Source: Amycolatopsis sulphurea
GTDB lineage: Bacteria; Actinomycetota; Actinomycetes; Mycobacteriales; Pseudonocardiaceae
DNA: 64,000 nt
Assembly (NCBI RefSeq): GCF_002564045.1
Contig: NZ_PDJK01000002.1
Location: 1,922,001 to 1,986,000, forward strand
Reading direction: 5' to 3'
Below the pieces are notes generated by a model. The model did not search any database. It worked only from the letters and a program-made list of their open reading frames with translations, and was not told where the DNA came from. The first letter of the stretch is position 1. Every line of letters starts with the position of its first letter. This document shows, piece by piece, positions 50,868-59,502 of this stretch. Made by a program: the position numbers and the translations under genes.

Positions 50868-51968
50868 TCACCGGAACGCGCCCACCGCGTGCGGAGTACC
50901 GACCAGCGTGACCTCGCGGGGCTGGAAGCCGTCGAAGTACGGCATCGGCAGCTGCGCGAGAATCAGCAGGATCGCCGCCAGCGCACCGAATCGCGGCAGG
51001 CCGAGTTCCCGGTCGCCGAGCTGGATCCACAGCACCATGACGAACCCGGTGATCAGCAGGAACCCCCAGCGCGCCTCGTCCCAGCCGCCGAAGGCGAGCA
51101 GCGCCGGGGTGAGGATCGCGGCGAGCGACAGCAGCGCCGACAGCGAAGGCCGGTGCAGGAGCAGGAATCCGGCGACCACCACGACCACGATCGGCAGCAG
51201 GTAGAGCAGAACGTCGGTGATCGAGTAGACGCCCCAGCTCTCTGCTTGGCTGCGGTTGAACAGGCCGATCGCGTCGTCCCGGAACGGGAAGCGCGCGTCC
51301 GCCAGCACTTGCTGGAACCGCTGGACCGCCCCGGGCGCGGCCGCGGGCAGCGCCAACAGCACCAGACCGGTTCCCGCGGACGGCAGGAGCACTGCGCAGG
51401 CCTTGCGGAACGGGAGCTTTCGCAGCAGCGCGAAGCCGAACACCGGAATCACGGTGAGCAACGCGATCTCGTGCGTCAGCACGGACGCCACCATCAGCCC
51501 GCCGGCGAGCACGAGCCGGCCCCGGTTCAGCGCGCAGAGCGCGCCGAAGAGCAGCAGATACAGCACCTGGTCGAAGTAGCCCACCTCGTGGAACAGGAAA
51601 CCGCCGGTCGGCATCAGCAGCCACCCGATGACGAGGAACTGCTTGCTGATCGTGCGAGCCCGGAAGAACACGACCGTCAGCACGGCGAGCAGGAGCCCGA
51701 GCACGAGGAACCCGGCGATGGCGTAGACCCAGTAGTCGTACCCGAACACCAAGGCGAACGGCCGCAGCAAGGTGCCGATGAGGAACCGGCGGTGGAACCC
51801 GTCGGTCAGCGAGACCGACTCCAGCGTGACCGCCCAGTCGCCCGGCAGCCGGAACCCGGTGTACGCCGCGAGCAGCACCGCCGCCACGAACAACACCGTG
51901 GTCATCCGCTGCACACCACGCGTGCCGATCGTCGCGGGCACCCGTCGTTCTTCGAGCAGTGCGGTCAT
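50868..51968 (-). CDS. Polytopic membrane protein of unknown function
   Basis: 366 aa from ATG 51968 with GGGAGG eight bases upstream. About ten transmembrane helices, among them TTVLFVAAVLLAAYTGF, YDYWVYAIAGFLVLGLLLAV, VLYLLLFGALCALNRGRLVL, VLLYLLPIVVVVVAGFLLL and FGALAAILLILAQLPMPYF. Loop residues such as SVSLTDGFHRRFLIG and HEVGYFDQV with acidic residues resemble GT-C glycosyltransferase or EpsG-like proteins, but I see no firm signature. Flanked by an IS relic and a G1 peptidase. Confidence 0.75.
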   Translation of the reverse strand: MTALLEERRVPATIGTRGVQRMTTVLFVAAVLLAAYTGFRLPGDWAVTLESVSLTDGFHRRFLIGTLLRPFALVFGYDYWVYAIAGFLVLGLLLAVLTVVFFRARTISKQFLVIGWLLMPTGGFLFHEVGYFDQVLYLLLFGALCALNRGRLVLAGGLMVASVLTHEIALLTVIPVFGFALLRKLPFRKACAVLLPSAGTGLVLLALPAAAPGAVQRFQQVLADARFPFRDDAIGLFNRSQAESWGVYSITDVLLYLLPIVVVVVAGFLLLHRPSLSALLSLAAILTPALLAFGGWDEARWGFLLITGFVMVLWIQLGDRELGLPRFGALAAILLILAQLPMPYFDGFQPREVTLVGTPHAVGAFR

Positions 51969-52113
51969 GTGCCTGGCCTCCCAAGATCTACTGGGAACCA
52001 AGCTAGAAGCGGAAAACGCGACTACCGAGACCGGAGAACGACAGTTCCGCACGGCTTTGTGACAGCGCCCGGAAGCCGCCCCGTACGGGTGACTTCCGGG
52101 CGCGGCCGGAGGC

Positions 52114-52830
52114 TCAGTGGCGGCTCATCGAGAAGCTCTGGCCGTCCGAGCCGATGTCGCTGGGACTGAAGGTACCGCGGCCGTTGTCGTCCGCGTCCAA
52201 GCGCTGCGGGTCGGCATCGGCGAGGTTCCGGCCGTCGAACCGCACCCCGCTGAACTCGATGTCACCGGAGATCGACGGGTACGAGCCGCTCGGGGACTCG
52301 ATGACCGCCTCGGCCGAAATGTGCTGGGCGTTCAATGTCTGAGTCGTGCTCTTCGTCCAGCCTTTCGTCGTGTCGCTGATGTCCAGCCGGTAGTCATCGC
52401 CGGAGCGAGTGACGGTCGCGGTGATCCGGTCACCCGCGTCCACCGGGGTCTCGTCGGCCGGGTAATACACCGAATCGCCCGGGTACATCTCGTACCACAC
52501 CCGTTTGAACGGTTCGCCGCCGTAGCAGTCCGTATCCACCCCCGTCTGCTCCACTGTGGACGATCCGTCGCCGTCGATACCGACCCACGGCGAGACGATC
52601 TCCTCGCTGGAGTTACAGGTGACGGCGGGCTCGATCCAGGACGCGGTCGCCGTGGTGAAATCGCCGGAACTGACGTAACCACCCCAGTTCCCGCCCTCGT
52701 GGTTGTGCCCGTGGAAGACACGATGGCCGGGAGTGGCCGCCGCGGTACCCGCGACGGCGGCGAGGCTCGCCGCCGCGGCCGCGGTGACCGCAACGAGCCG
52801 GACAGTCCAGCCTGGTCGTGGTGAGTACAT
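52114..52830 (-). CDS. Secreted G1-family (eqolisin-like) glutamic endopeptidase
   Basis: 238 aa with a Sec signal peptide (VRLVAVTAAAAASLAAVAGTAAA, cleavage near residue 33). The G1 fold motifs are NWGGYVSSGDFTTATASWIE, then EEIVSPWVGIDGDGSSTVEQTG with the catalytic Gln of VEQTG, and ISAEAVIESP with the likely catalytic Glu. Two Cys in CNSS and DTDCYGG may form a disulphide. Known G1 peptidases are acid-active Gln/Glu endopeptidases, first known from fungi and also annotated in actinobacteria. Probably secreted for protein digestion at low pH. Confidence 0.85.
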   Translation of the reverse strand: MYSPRPGWTVRLVAVTAAAAASLAAVAGTAAATPGHRVFHGHNHEGGNWGGYVSSGDFTTATASWIEPAVTCNSSEEIVSPWVGIDGDGSSTVEQTGVDTDCYGGEPFKRVWYEMYPGDSVYYPADETPVDAGDRITATVTRSGDDYRLDISDTTKGWTKSTTQTLNAQHISAEAVIESPSGSYPSISGDIEFSGVRFDGRNLADADPQRLDADDNGRGTFSPSDIGSDGQSFSMSRH

Positions 52831-52972
52831 GCAAATCCAATCCGATCATGGGGACCCGAGGTGCCGACGTTGATCAGTCTTGGATTCGCGAGAGCGGGAA
52901 GGTAGCTACTTTCGCATGGTCTTCCCTATTCGAGCAGAAAGTTCACCAACCTTATGTCCGCGGAATGGACTA

Positions 52973-54028
52973 CTACTGCGCCGAGCGTGTGCGCGCAGCA
53001 TCCACGAATCGGGTGGTGTATGTCTGGGCAAGGTCGACCTGGTCCTTTTTCGGCTTCACGTTGCTCGACGAGGAACCGAGGACTTCGAGCACGTTCCGCG
53101 CGCCGGCCGGATCCATCCGCCCGTCCTTGGTGAACATCGGCAGGCTGTCCTTGAGCGACTTCACGTACAACGCCTTGTCCCCGCCCGCGAACGAGGGCGG
53201 CATGACGTCCGCGACCTGCTCCGCGGTGTGCGTCGCGAGCCACTTCAGCGTGTCGACGTAGGCGTTCGCCAGCTTTTGCACCACGTCCGGGTAGCGCTTC
53301 ACGATCTCGCAGCTCATGTACAGCGAACTGGCCGGGTAGAGCCCGCCGAGCGCGGCCCGGGTGCCCTCGACCGTGCGCAGGTCGTAGAGGATCTTGGCCT
53401 GGCCGGTGGTGGTCAGCTGCGCGATCGTCGGATCGGTGGTCATCCCGGCGTCGATCGCCCCCTGCTGCAGGTTCGAGATGAACGTCTGCCCGGCGCCGAC
53501 CTTCACTGGCGTGTAGTCCTTTCCGCCGACCCCGCCCCGCGCGGCGAGCGCCTTGGTGAGGAAGTCGGTCGACGAGCCGAGCGAGGTGACCCCGAGGTTC
53601 CGGCCCCGGAAGTCCGCACCGGAGCGGATCTGCCCGGCCTTGCCGGTGGCCACCATCTCCGCCTCGCCGGGCACGTTGGCGAACTGCACCACGCTGGTCA
53701 GGCACTGTTGCTTGGCCTGCAGGTCGATGGTGTGGTCGTAGAATCCGACGACCGCCTGCACCTCCCCGGCCAGCAGCGAGGTCTCCGCGTTCGCACCGGA
53801 GGGCTGGTCGTAGAGTTCGACGTCGATCCCCTGCTTCTGGTACTCGCCGAGCTGGTGCGCGAGCTGACCGGGCAGATAGATCACTTTGGACAGTCCGCCG
53901 ACCATGATCTTGATGTGCGGGCGGCCGCCGTCGCCGAGGTCGATCAACCGGGAGTCGCGGCAGGCGGTGACCCCGCCGAGGGTGACCAGCGCCGCGGCCG
54001 CGCTCGCGAGTGTCCTTTTGAGACGCAT
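52973..54028 (-). CDS. NitT/TauT-type ABC substrate-binding lipoprotein
   Basis: 351 aa from ATG 54028. Lipoprotein signal ending LGGVTAC (Cys ~23). NMT1/THI5 or SsuA-like fold: GGLSKVIYLPGQLAHQLGEY, VELYDQPSGANAETSLLAGE and AGMTTDPTIAQLTTTG. Binds an organic small molecule such as a sulfonate, pyrimidine precursor, nitrate or aromatic acid. Its start overlaps the permease stop by one base (TGATG), so ATPase, permease and binding protein form one operon. The divergent two-component system suggests substrate-induced control. Confidence 0.93.
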   Translation of the reverse strand: MRLKRTLASAAAALVTLGGVTACRDSRLIDLGDGGRPHIKIMVGGLSKVIYLPGQLAHQLGEYQKQGIDVELYDQPSGANAETSLLAGEVQAVVGFYDHTIDLQAKQQCLTSVVQFANVPGEAEMVATGKAGQIRSGADFRGRNLGVTSLGSSTDFLTKALAARGGVGGKDYTPVKVGAGQTFISNLQQGAIDAGMTTDPTIAQLTTTGQAKILYDLRTVEGTRAALGGLYPASSLYMSCEIVKRYPDVVQKLANAYVDTLKWLATHTAEQVADVMPPSFAGGDKALYVKSLKDSLPMFTKDGRMDPAGARNVLEVLGSSSSNVKPKKDQVDLAQTYTTRFVDAARTRSAQ

Positions 54029-54915
54029 CAGATGGCTCGATTCCCGTCGTCGGCGCTCATTTGCGGACGCCAGCGCAGCAACCGGCGTTCGGCCGTGCCG
54101 ATGACCCATTCCGCGAACAACGCGACCACCATGACGATCAGCATCCCGCCGTACACCCCGGCGGTGTCGAAGGTGCCCTGCGCGTTGGCGATCAGGAAGC
54201 CCATTCCGGCCTTGGCCCCGGTGTACTCCCCGACCACGGCACCGATCAGTGCGAAACCGAAGGCCACGTGCAGCGAGGAGAGGATCCACGAAGTGGCGCT
54301 GGGCAACACGATCGAGCGCAGCACCTGTCCACGCGTGGCGCCGAGGATGCGGGCGTTGTCGATCAGGTTGCGATCCACCTCGCGAGCACCGGTGAACGCG
54401 TTGAAGAACACCGCGAAGAACACCAGCACGAACACCGTGGCGACCTTGGAGGACAGTCCGAGGCCGAACCAGATCACGAACAGCGCGGCGAGCACGATGC
54501 GGGGCATGGCGTTGGCCGCCTTGATGAACGGCGCCAGCACCTCGGCCAGATACCGGCTGCGGCCGAGCACCACCCCGCACAGCACGCCCGCGATCGCGCC
54601 GAGCACGAACCCGAGGAACGCCTCCTCGACGGTCACCAGGATCTGGTACCAGATGGACCCGAAATCGGTTCCGGCGGTGAACCATTCGGCCAGCCGCTGC
54701 CAGATCTTCGAGGGCATCGAGTAGAAGAACGGGTCGATCCAGAACCGGCCGGCCAGCTCCCAGCTGCCCAGCCACCCCACCACGATCGCCAGCCGCAGCA
54801 GCCAGACGTTCCGCCGGTGCCGCGCGGCCGAGCGTTTCGCCCTGGCCAGCACGTCCTGTTCGGTCTCCAGCACCGGCAGCTGCTCCGCCGACGCGGCCGA
54901 GGTCTCAAGCGACAT
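54028..54915 (-). CDS. NitT/TauT-type ABC permease
   Basis: 295 aa. Six transmembrane helices with the family loop NIDNARILGATRGQVLRSIV (EAA-like) and LPSATSWILSSLHVAFGFAL. N-terminal ~35 residues are hydrophilic, then VWLLRLAIVVGWLGSWELA. Works with the adjacent ATPase and binding protein. The ATPase stop overlaps its start by 11 bp. Confidence 0.95.
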   Translation of the reverse strand: MSLETSAASAEQLPVLETEQDVLARAKRSAARHRRNVWLLRLAIVVGWLGSWELAGRFWIDPFFYSMPSKIWQRLAEWFTAGTDFGSIWYQILVTVEEAFLGFVLGAIAGVLCGVVLGRSRYLAEVLAPFIKAANAMPRIVLAALFVIWFGLGLSSKVATVFVLVFFAVFFNAFTGAREVDRNLIDNARILGATRGQVLRSIVLPSATSWILSSLHVAFGFALIGAVVGEYTGAKAGMGFLIANAQGTFDTAGVYGGMLIVMVVALFAEWVIGTAERRLLRWRPQMSADDGNRAI

Positions 54916-55738
54916 TGCCCGCCCCCTTCTGCCGGGCCTTGTCGACCTCGCCGCGCAGCGATTCCCAGATATTCGAGTACAGCACCCGGAATTCCTCCGT
55001 GAGCCGCAGCTCCTCCACCTTGCGCGGGCGCTGCAGCGGAATCTCGAAGACGTCCTTCACGGTGGCCGGGCCGGTGGTCAGCACGACCACCTTGTCCGCG
55101 AGCACGATGGCCTCGTCCAGATCGTGCGTCACGAAGATGACCGCAGCGCCAGGCGGGGCGGGTGGGCCGGCAGAAGCACTGCCCGACCACAGCCGCAGCA
55201 GCTCGTCCTGCATGAGCGCGCGGGTCTGTACGTCGAGCGCGGAGAACGGCTCGTCCATCAGCAGGATCTTCGGGTCCGTCACGAGCGTCTGCGCCAGCGC
55301 CACACGCTTGCGCATACCGCCGGAAAGCTGGTGCGGATAGTACTTCTCGAAGCCGGCGAGGCCGACCCGGGAAATCCAGTCCACCGCCTTGGCTCTGGCC
55401 TGTGCCTTCGGCACCCCGCGGAACCGCGGCCCGGAAGCCACGTTGTCCAGCACCGAACGCCACGGCATGACCGCGTCGGTCTGGAACATGTAGCCGACGC
55501 CGTCCGGAATTGACTTCACGTCCGTGCCGTGCACCCGTACCCGCCCGGCCGAGACCGGCTGCAGGCCGGACACCAGCGACAACGTGGTCGACTTGCCACA
55601 GCCGGTCGGCCCGACCACGGCGACGAACTGCCCCGGCTCGACGGTCATGCTCAGCTCGCGGACCGCGGTGTGCACGGAACCCGAGCCGTCCGGGAACCTT
55701 TTGGTGGCTCTGATCAGTTCGATCAGGGGTGGGGCCAT
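54905..55738 (-). CDS. NitT/TauT-type ABC ATPase
   Basis: 277 aa from ATG 55738. Walker A GPTGCGKSTT, Q-loop MFQTDAVMPWRSV, signature HQLSGGMRKRVALAQTL, Walker B ILLMDEPFSALD and switch His in FVTHDLDEAIVL. First gene of the operon. The upstream start used by longer frames (to 55939) would run into the divergent kinase promoter and is rejected. A short Ala/Pro-rich insert (GSASAGPPAPPGAAV) precedes the H-loop. Confidence 0.95.
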   Translation of the reverse strand: MAPPLIELIRATKRFPDGSGSVHTAVRELSMTVEPGQFVAVVGPTGCGKSTTLSLVSGLQPVSAGRVRVHGTDVKSIPDGVGYMFQTDAVMPWRSVLDNVASGPRFRGVPKAQARAKAVDWISRVGLAGFEKYYPHQLSGGMRKRVALAQTLVTDPKILLMDEPFSALDVQTRALMQDELLRLWSGSASAGPPAPPGAAVIFVTHDLDEAIVLADKVVVLTTGPATVKDVFEIPLQRPRKVEELRLTEEFRVLYSNIWESLRGEVDKARQKGAGNVA

Positions 55739-55889
55739 GGCGGTGACTCCTTCGTCACAGGGGACGCTCACACGGTTGCCGGGAAGGTTAAGAGCGCGGC
55801 GGGCGGGCGAGAAGCTTGTCGACGTTCTGCGTGCGCTCTGCGCGTTGTCCACTTTTTGTACGTTTAGCGCACTGCGTTGAGCTGGGAGT
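55739..55889. promoter_or_regulatory. Divergent promoter region of ABC importer and CitA-like kinase
   Basis: 151 bp between the ATPase and kinase starts. An AT-rich patch (CACTTTTTGTACGTTTAG, about 55850-55867) is flanked by CGCGC-rich segments. A response regulator site is plausible but I cannot define one. Confidence 0.4.
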
Positions 55890-57512
55890 ATGTTCCCTGG
55901 CATGCCGAAGCTGGCGCTCTTTCCGCGGATGCGGTTCACCCGTCAGGTCCTGCTGCTGCAGATCGGCGTGGTGGTGCTCGTGGTGGGCCTCGGCGTCGCG
56001 CTGGTGGCCTGGCTGCTGCGCACGACGCTGACCGAGCAGTACGGCGAACGCGCGCTGGCGATCGCGAAGTCGGTGGCGGCGGACCCGGTGGTGATCGCCG
56101 GAGCCGCGGCGCGGCAGCAGGGCGGGCCGCTGCAGACGCGGGCGCAGGCCGTGACCAAGGCGAACGAGGTGCTGTTCGTGGTGATCACCGACGACCAGGG
56201 GATCCGGCTGGCGCACCCCGACCCGGGCAGCATCGGCGACCGGGTGAGCACCTCGGCCAAGGAGGCGCTCTCCGGCCAGGACGTGGTGAGCGCCGTGCAG
56301 GAGGGCACGCTCGGACTGTCCGTGCGCAGCAAGACCCCGATCGAGCAGGGCGATCGGGTGGTGGGCGAGGTCAGCGTGGGCTTCACCGTCACGGAGTTGA
56401 CCGGCGACGTCAACCGGCTGATAGAGCTGACTTCGCTGTTCGCCGGTGGGGCGCTGCTGCTCGGCGCCGGTGCGTCGGCGTTGCTGAACCGCCGGCTTCG
56501 GCGAGTGACCCACGGCCTCGAACCGCAGGAGCTGACCGAGCTGCTCTACGAGCGCGAAGCCGTGCTGCACGGCATCGGCGAAGGCGTGCTGGCGCTCGAC
56601 GCGCAACAACGGGTCACGGTGCGCAACGACGAGGCGGAGCGGCTGCTCGGTACCGCCCTCCCGGTCGGTACGCCGCTGGCCGAGCTGGACCTCTCGCCGC
56701 GGCTGCAGATGGCCGTCGCGGAAGGCGTGCCGGTGGACAATCTCCTTGCGGTGGCCGGAAATCGGGTGCTCGTGATCAACTCCCGCGCGGTGCGGCGTGA
56801 GGAACGACCGCTCGGTACCGTGCTGACCTTCCGGGACCGCACCGACCTCGACACGCTCACCCGTGAACTCGACGGCATCCGCTCGCTGTCCGACGGTTTG
56901 CGGGCGCAGCGGCACGAGTTCGCGAACCGGCTGCACACCCTGTCCGGGTTGTTGCAGCTCGGCCACCACGCCGAAGCCGAGGAGTACCTGCAGACGCTCA
57001 CCGAGACCACCGGCGCCCGCGCCGAGCCGCCCGGCGACCAGATCGCCGACCCGTACTTACGGGCGCTGCTGGCCGCGAAAAGCGAGCAGGCCCAGGAAAA
57101 AGGCATGGAGCTACGACTGGCCGACGACTCGTGGGTGCCCGCCGCGGTGACCGACCCGGTCGCCGCGGGCACCGTGATCGGCAACCTGGTGGACAACGCC
57201 CTGCACGCGGCCCGGCTCGGGCCACGCCGCCCCGCTGCGGTCGAGATCGGCCTGCTCGCCGACGGCGACACCCTGCACGTGTCCGTTGTGGACAGTGGAC
57301 CCGGCGTGCCGGAACCGTTGCGGGAAAAGCTTTTCGACGAGGGCGTGTCCACCAAACTGGCCCCCGGCCACGGGCTCGGGCTGGCGCTGGCCCGGCAGGC
57401 CGCCCGCGCCCACGACGGTGAGGTGTGGCTCGCCGACCCCGGCGGCGGTGCGTCGGGCGCCCTGTTCGTGGCGAAGCTCCCCGGTCTGCTGAGCACCTTG
57501 GAGGTCCCCTGA
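55890..57512 (+). CDS. CitA/DcuS-family sensor histidine kinase
   Basis: 540 aa from ATG 55890; ATG 55902 also possible. TM1 at about residues 20-43 (VLLLQIGVVVLVVGLGVALV), then a periplasmic PAS-like sensor with VTKANEVLFVVITDDQGIRL and HPDPGSIGD, TM2 at about 178-200, a cytoplasmic PAS, and a Spo0B-type phosphoacceptor LRAQRHEFANRLHTLSGLLQ. The ATPase has NLVDNALHAA and DSGPGVPEPL. Such kinases bind citrate, C4-dicarboxylates or similar acids outside the cell. The overlap with the regulator (TGATG) and divergence from a NitT/TauT importer suggest the importer carries or is induced by the same ligand. Confidence 0.94.
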   Translation: MFPGMPKLALFPRMRFTRQVLLLQIGVVVLVVGLGVALVAWLLRTTLTEQYGERALAIAKSVAADPVVIAGAAARQQGGPLQTRAQAVTKANEVLFVVITDDQGIRLAHPDPGSIGDRVSTSAKEALSGQDVVSAVQEGTLGLSVRSKTPIEQGDRVVGEVSVGFTVTELTGDVNRLIELTSLFAGGALLLGAGASALLNRRLRRVTHGLEPQELTELLYEREAVLHGIGEGVLALDAQQRVTVRNDEAERLLGTALPVGTPLAELDLSPRLQMAVAEGVPVDNLLAVAGNRVLVINSRAVRREERPLGTVLTFRDRTDLDTLTRELDGIRSLSDGLRAQRHEFANRLHTLSGLLQLGHHAEAEEYLQTLTETTGARAEPPGDQIADPYLRALLAAKSEQAQEKGMELRLADDSWVPAAVTDPVAAGTVIGNLVDNALHAARLGPRRPAAVEIGLLADGDTLHVSVVDSGPGVPEPLREKLFDEGVSTKLAPGHGLGLALARQAARAHDGEVWLADPGGGASGALFVAKLPGLLSTLEVP

Positions 57513-58168
57513 TGATCCGCACCCTCATCGTCGACGACGACTTCCGGGTAGCCGGGGTGCATGCCGGTTTCGTCTCGGAGGTGCCGGGCTTCACCGTGGC
57601 CGGCATCGCGCACACCGCCGCCGAGGCCCGCGCCCGCGTCCGCGAACTGGCCCCGGACCTGGTGCTGCTCGACGTGTATCTGCCCGACGAGCCCGGCCTG
57701 TCCGTCCTGCCCGAACTGCAGACCGACACCATCGTGCTCTCCGCCGCGACGGACGCCACTTCGGTGACCGCCGCCATCCGCGCCGGCGCGCTGAACTACC
57801 TGATCAAGCCGTTCACCACCCGGCAACTCTCCGAACGGCTGACCTCCTACGCGCGTTACCGGGGCCTGGTGCGCACCGAACGCCCCCTCAACCAGGACGA
57901 CGTGGACCGCGCCTTCCGCGCCCTGCACGACCAGGACCGGGCAGCCGCGCCGAAGGGCCAGTCGAGCGCCACCGCGCGGCTGGTGTCCGAACGGCTGCGC
58001 AGCTCACCGGCCCCGCTCTCGGCCGCCGAGGTCGCCCGCGAACTGGGCATGGCCCGCGCCACCGCACAGCGCTACCTGACCGCACTGGCCGAATCCGGCG
58101 CAGTGGACATGCGCCTGCGCTACGGCGCGACCGGACGGCCGGAACACGAGTACGTCTGGGTCGGCTGA
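57512..58168 (+). CDS. CitB/DcuR-family response regulator
   Basis: 218 aa from ATG 57512, overlapping the kinase stop by one base. Receiver: LIVDDDFRVAGVHAGFVSEV, phospho-Asp in DLVLLDVYLPDEPG, Lys in LNYLIKPFTTRQL. C-terminal HTH at about residues 150-210: PLSAAEVARELGMARATAQR and YLTALAESGAVDMRLRYG. This output domain is typical of DcuR/CitB partners. A compound palindrome follows 52 bp later as a likely terminator. Confidence 0.94.
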   Translation: MIRTLIVDDDFRVAGVHAGFVSEVPGFTVAGIAHTAAEARARVRELAPDLVLLDVYLPDEPGLSVLPELQTDTIVLSAATDATSVTAAIRAGALNYLIKPFTTRQLSERLTSYARYRGLVRTERPLNQDDVDRAFRALHDQDRAAAPKGQSSATARLVSERLRSSPAPLSAAEVARELGMARATAQRYLTALAESGAVDMRLRYGATGRPEHEYVWVG

Positions 58169-58220
58169 GCCGTCGCTGGCCCCTCACCTGCCGGACCTGT
58201 TCCAGACCGGTTTCAGGTCT

Positions 58221-58267
58221 GTGAAGGGGCCCTTCACAGACTCTGAGTCCGTGAAGGGCCCCTTCAC
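58221..58267. repeat. 47-bp compound palindrome, copy 6
   Basis: Two perfect GTGAAGGGGCCCCTTCAC-like hairpins with small variation, around GACTCTGAGTCC. Preceded by GACCGGTTTCAGGTC as in the MITE-like elements, but without their ends. Between convergent genes. Confidence 0.9.
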
Positions 58268-58341
58268 AGCTTTAGCAGATACGGGTCGGCCACCACCGAC
58301 CCGATTGTCGTAGTCCGTTACCGATCCGACGGGACGGGCCG

Positions 58342-59346
58342 TCAGCGACCGCCTGCCGTTTTCCGCACCAAGCCCGTCCACGGCTGCCACCGATGGTCGA
58401 CGACCTTCTGGAAGTCGCTCCTGGACGCGACGCTCGGTGCCGGTGCGGGCGGGTTGTCGCCCGCGCGGGGTGCGTCCTGATCCGCGCCAGCCCGGGGAAC
58501 GTCCTGGCGCGGGCCGAGGGGAATGTCCTGGCGCGGGGTGACCGGCGGCGGCGTGGTGACCCGTTTCCGGATCGGCCGCTCCTGCGGGGACACCGGCACG
58601 TAAACCGTGGCCGGTCCGGCTTCCGAGGTCACCGGCACCTGCGGACGCGTGGGCCAGGAGCCCGGCGGAGCCACCACGACCTGCGGCTCGGCCTGCGTCG
58701 CCACCGTGTCGGGGCGCGAACCGGAGAACCCACCGGTCACCAGCCCGCCACCCAGCCAGCCGAGCCCGACCAGCATGACCGCCGACGCCCCGATGACCAC
58801 GGCACGCCGGCTCCGGCGCCCCACCACGGCCTGGGGCGAGACCAGCACCCTGCCGACTGCGACCGGAACCGCCCCGGCCTGCGTGCCGCCGGCCTCGGCC
58901 ACGCCCGACCCAGCCTGCACGCCGCCAGCCGCCGCCACACCCGACCCAGCCTGCGCACAGCCGGTCGCCGCCACACCCGACCCGGCCTGCGTACAGCCGG
59001 TCGCCGCCACGCCCGCCCCGGCGGCGGTCGGACCGTTCACGAGCAGCTCGTCCACAGTCGGACCGTCAACAACCTGCCCACCCACAACCTGCCCACCCAC
59101 GACCTGTTCGGCTGCGCCCGCCCCGGGTCCCCGTTGCCCGCCCACGCTCGACTTGTCGATAAGTCGCCCGACCGCGCCCCACCCTGCCGCGCCCAGCCCG
59201 CCCGTCAGCCGCCTGCCCCCACCCGGCTTACCCGCCCGCTTCGAACTGCCCGGCACACTGGCGGCGATGATCCCGGTCCGATCGGCCAGCTCCGCGGCGG
59301 AGCGGTCGGCGGTTGCGGCCGGTCGCCGCTCGGCGAGGCGCAGCAT
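58342..59346 (-). CDS. Single-pass membrane protein with 12-residue tandem repeats
   Basis: 334 aa from ATG 59346, with GGAGGT eight bases upstream. Residues 112-159 contain four imperfect copies of a 12-residue unit (GVAATGCTQAGS, GVAATGCAQAGS and two variants), preceded by short VVGGQ repeats at about 82-92. A TM helix is at about 182-205 (VVIGASAVMLVGLGWLGGGL). The remaining part is Pro/Arg/Asp-rich with repeats RQD(I/V)P. Cytoplasmic repeat domain and extracytoplasmic tail are predicted. No known family. The two Cys-bearing repeats are unusual. The DNA copies are 36 bp and invite length variation. Confidence 0.7.
   Translation of the reverse strand: MLRLAERRPAATADRSAAELADRTGIIAASVPGSSKRAGKPGGGRRLTGGLGAAGWGAVGRLIDKSSVGGQRGPGAGAAEQVVGGQVVGGQVVDGPTVDELLVNGPTAAGAGVAATGCTQAGSGVAATGCAQAGSGVAAAGGVQAGSGVAEAGGTQAGAVPVAVGRVLVSPQAVVGRRSRRAVVIGASAVMLVGLGWLGGGLVTGGFSGSRPDTVATQAEPQVVVAPPGSWPTRPQVPVTSEAGPATVYVPVSPQERPIRKRVTTPPPVTPRQDIPLGPRQDVPRAGADQDAPRAGDNPPAPAPSVASRSDFQKVVDHRWQPWTGLVRKTAGGR
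58870..59013. repeat. 36-bp tandem repeats within the membrane protein gene
   Basis: Four imperfect 36-bp units encoding the 12-residue repeat GVAATGCxQAGS; the second and third units are near-identical, the outer ones diverged. Confidence 0.7.
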
Positions 59347-59502
59347 CGGGCATACCTCCGGGGCACGGGCGCACGGGTGGACCCCACCATTCTGGTACAT
59401 TTCCGATGGATCTGTCAGAAACCCAACTCCATCGAGTGATCATTGTTTTCACCAGAAGGCGGCTCCACCGTTGGAGTGCGGACCGAGGGGGACGACAACT
59501 GA

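Noticed and set aside
52880..54724. 614-aa plus-strand open frame
   Set aside because: Antisense to the NitT/TauT binding protein and permease; low-complexity composition.
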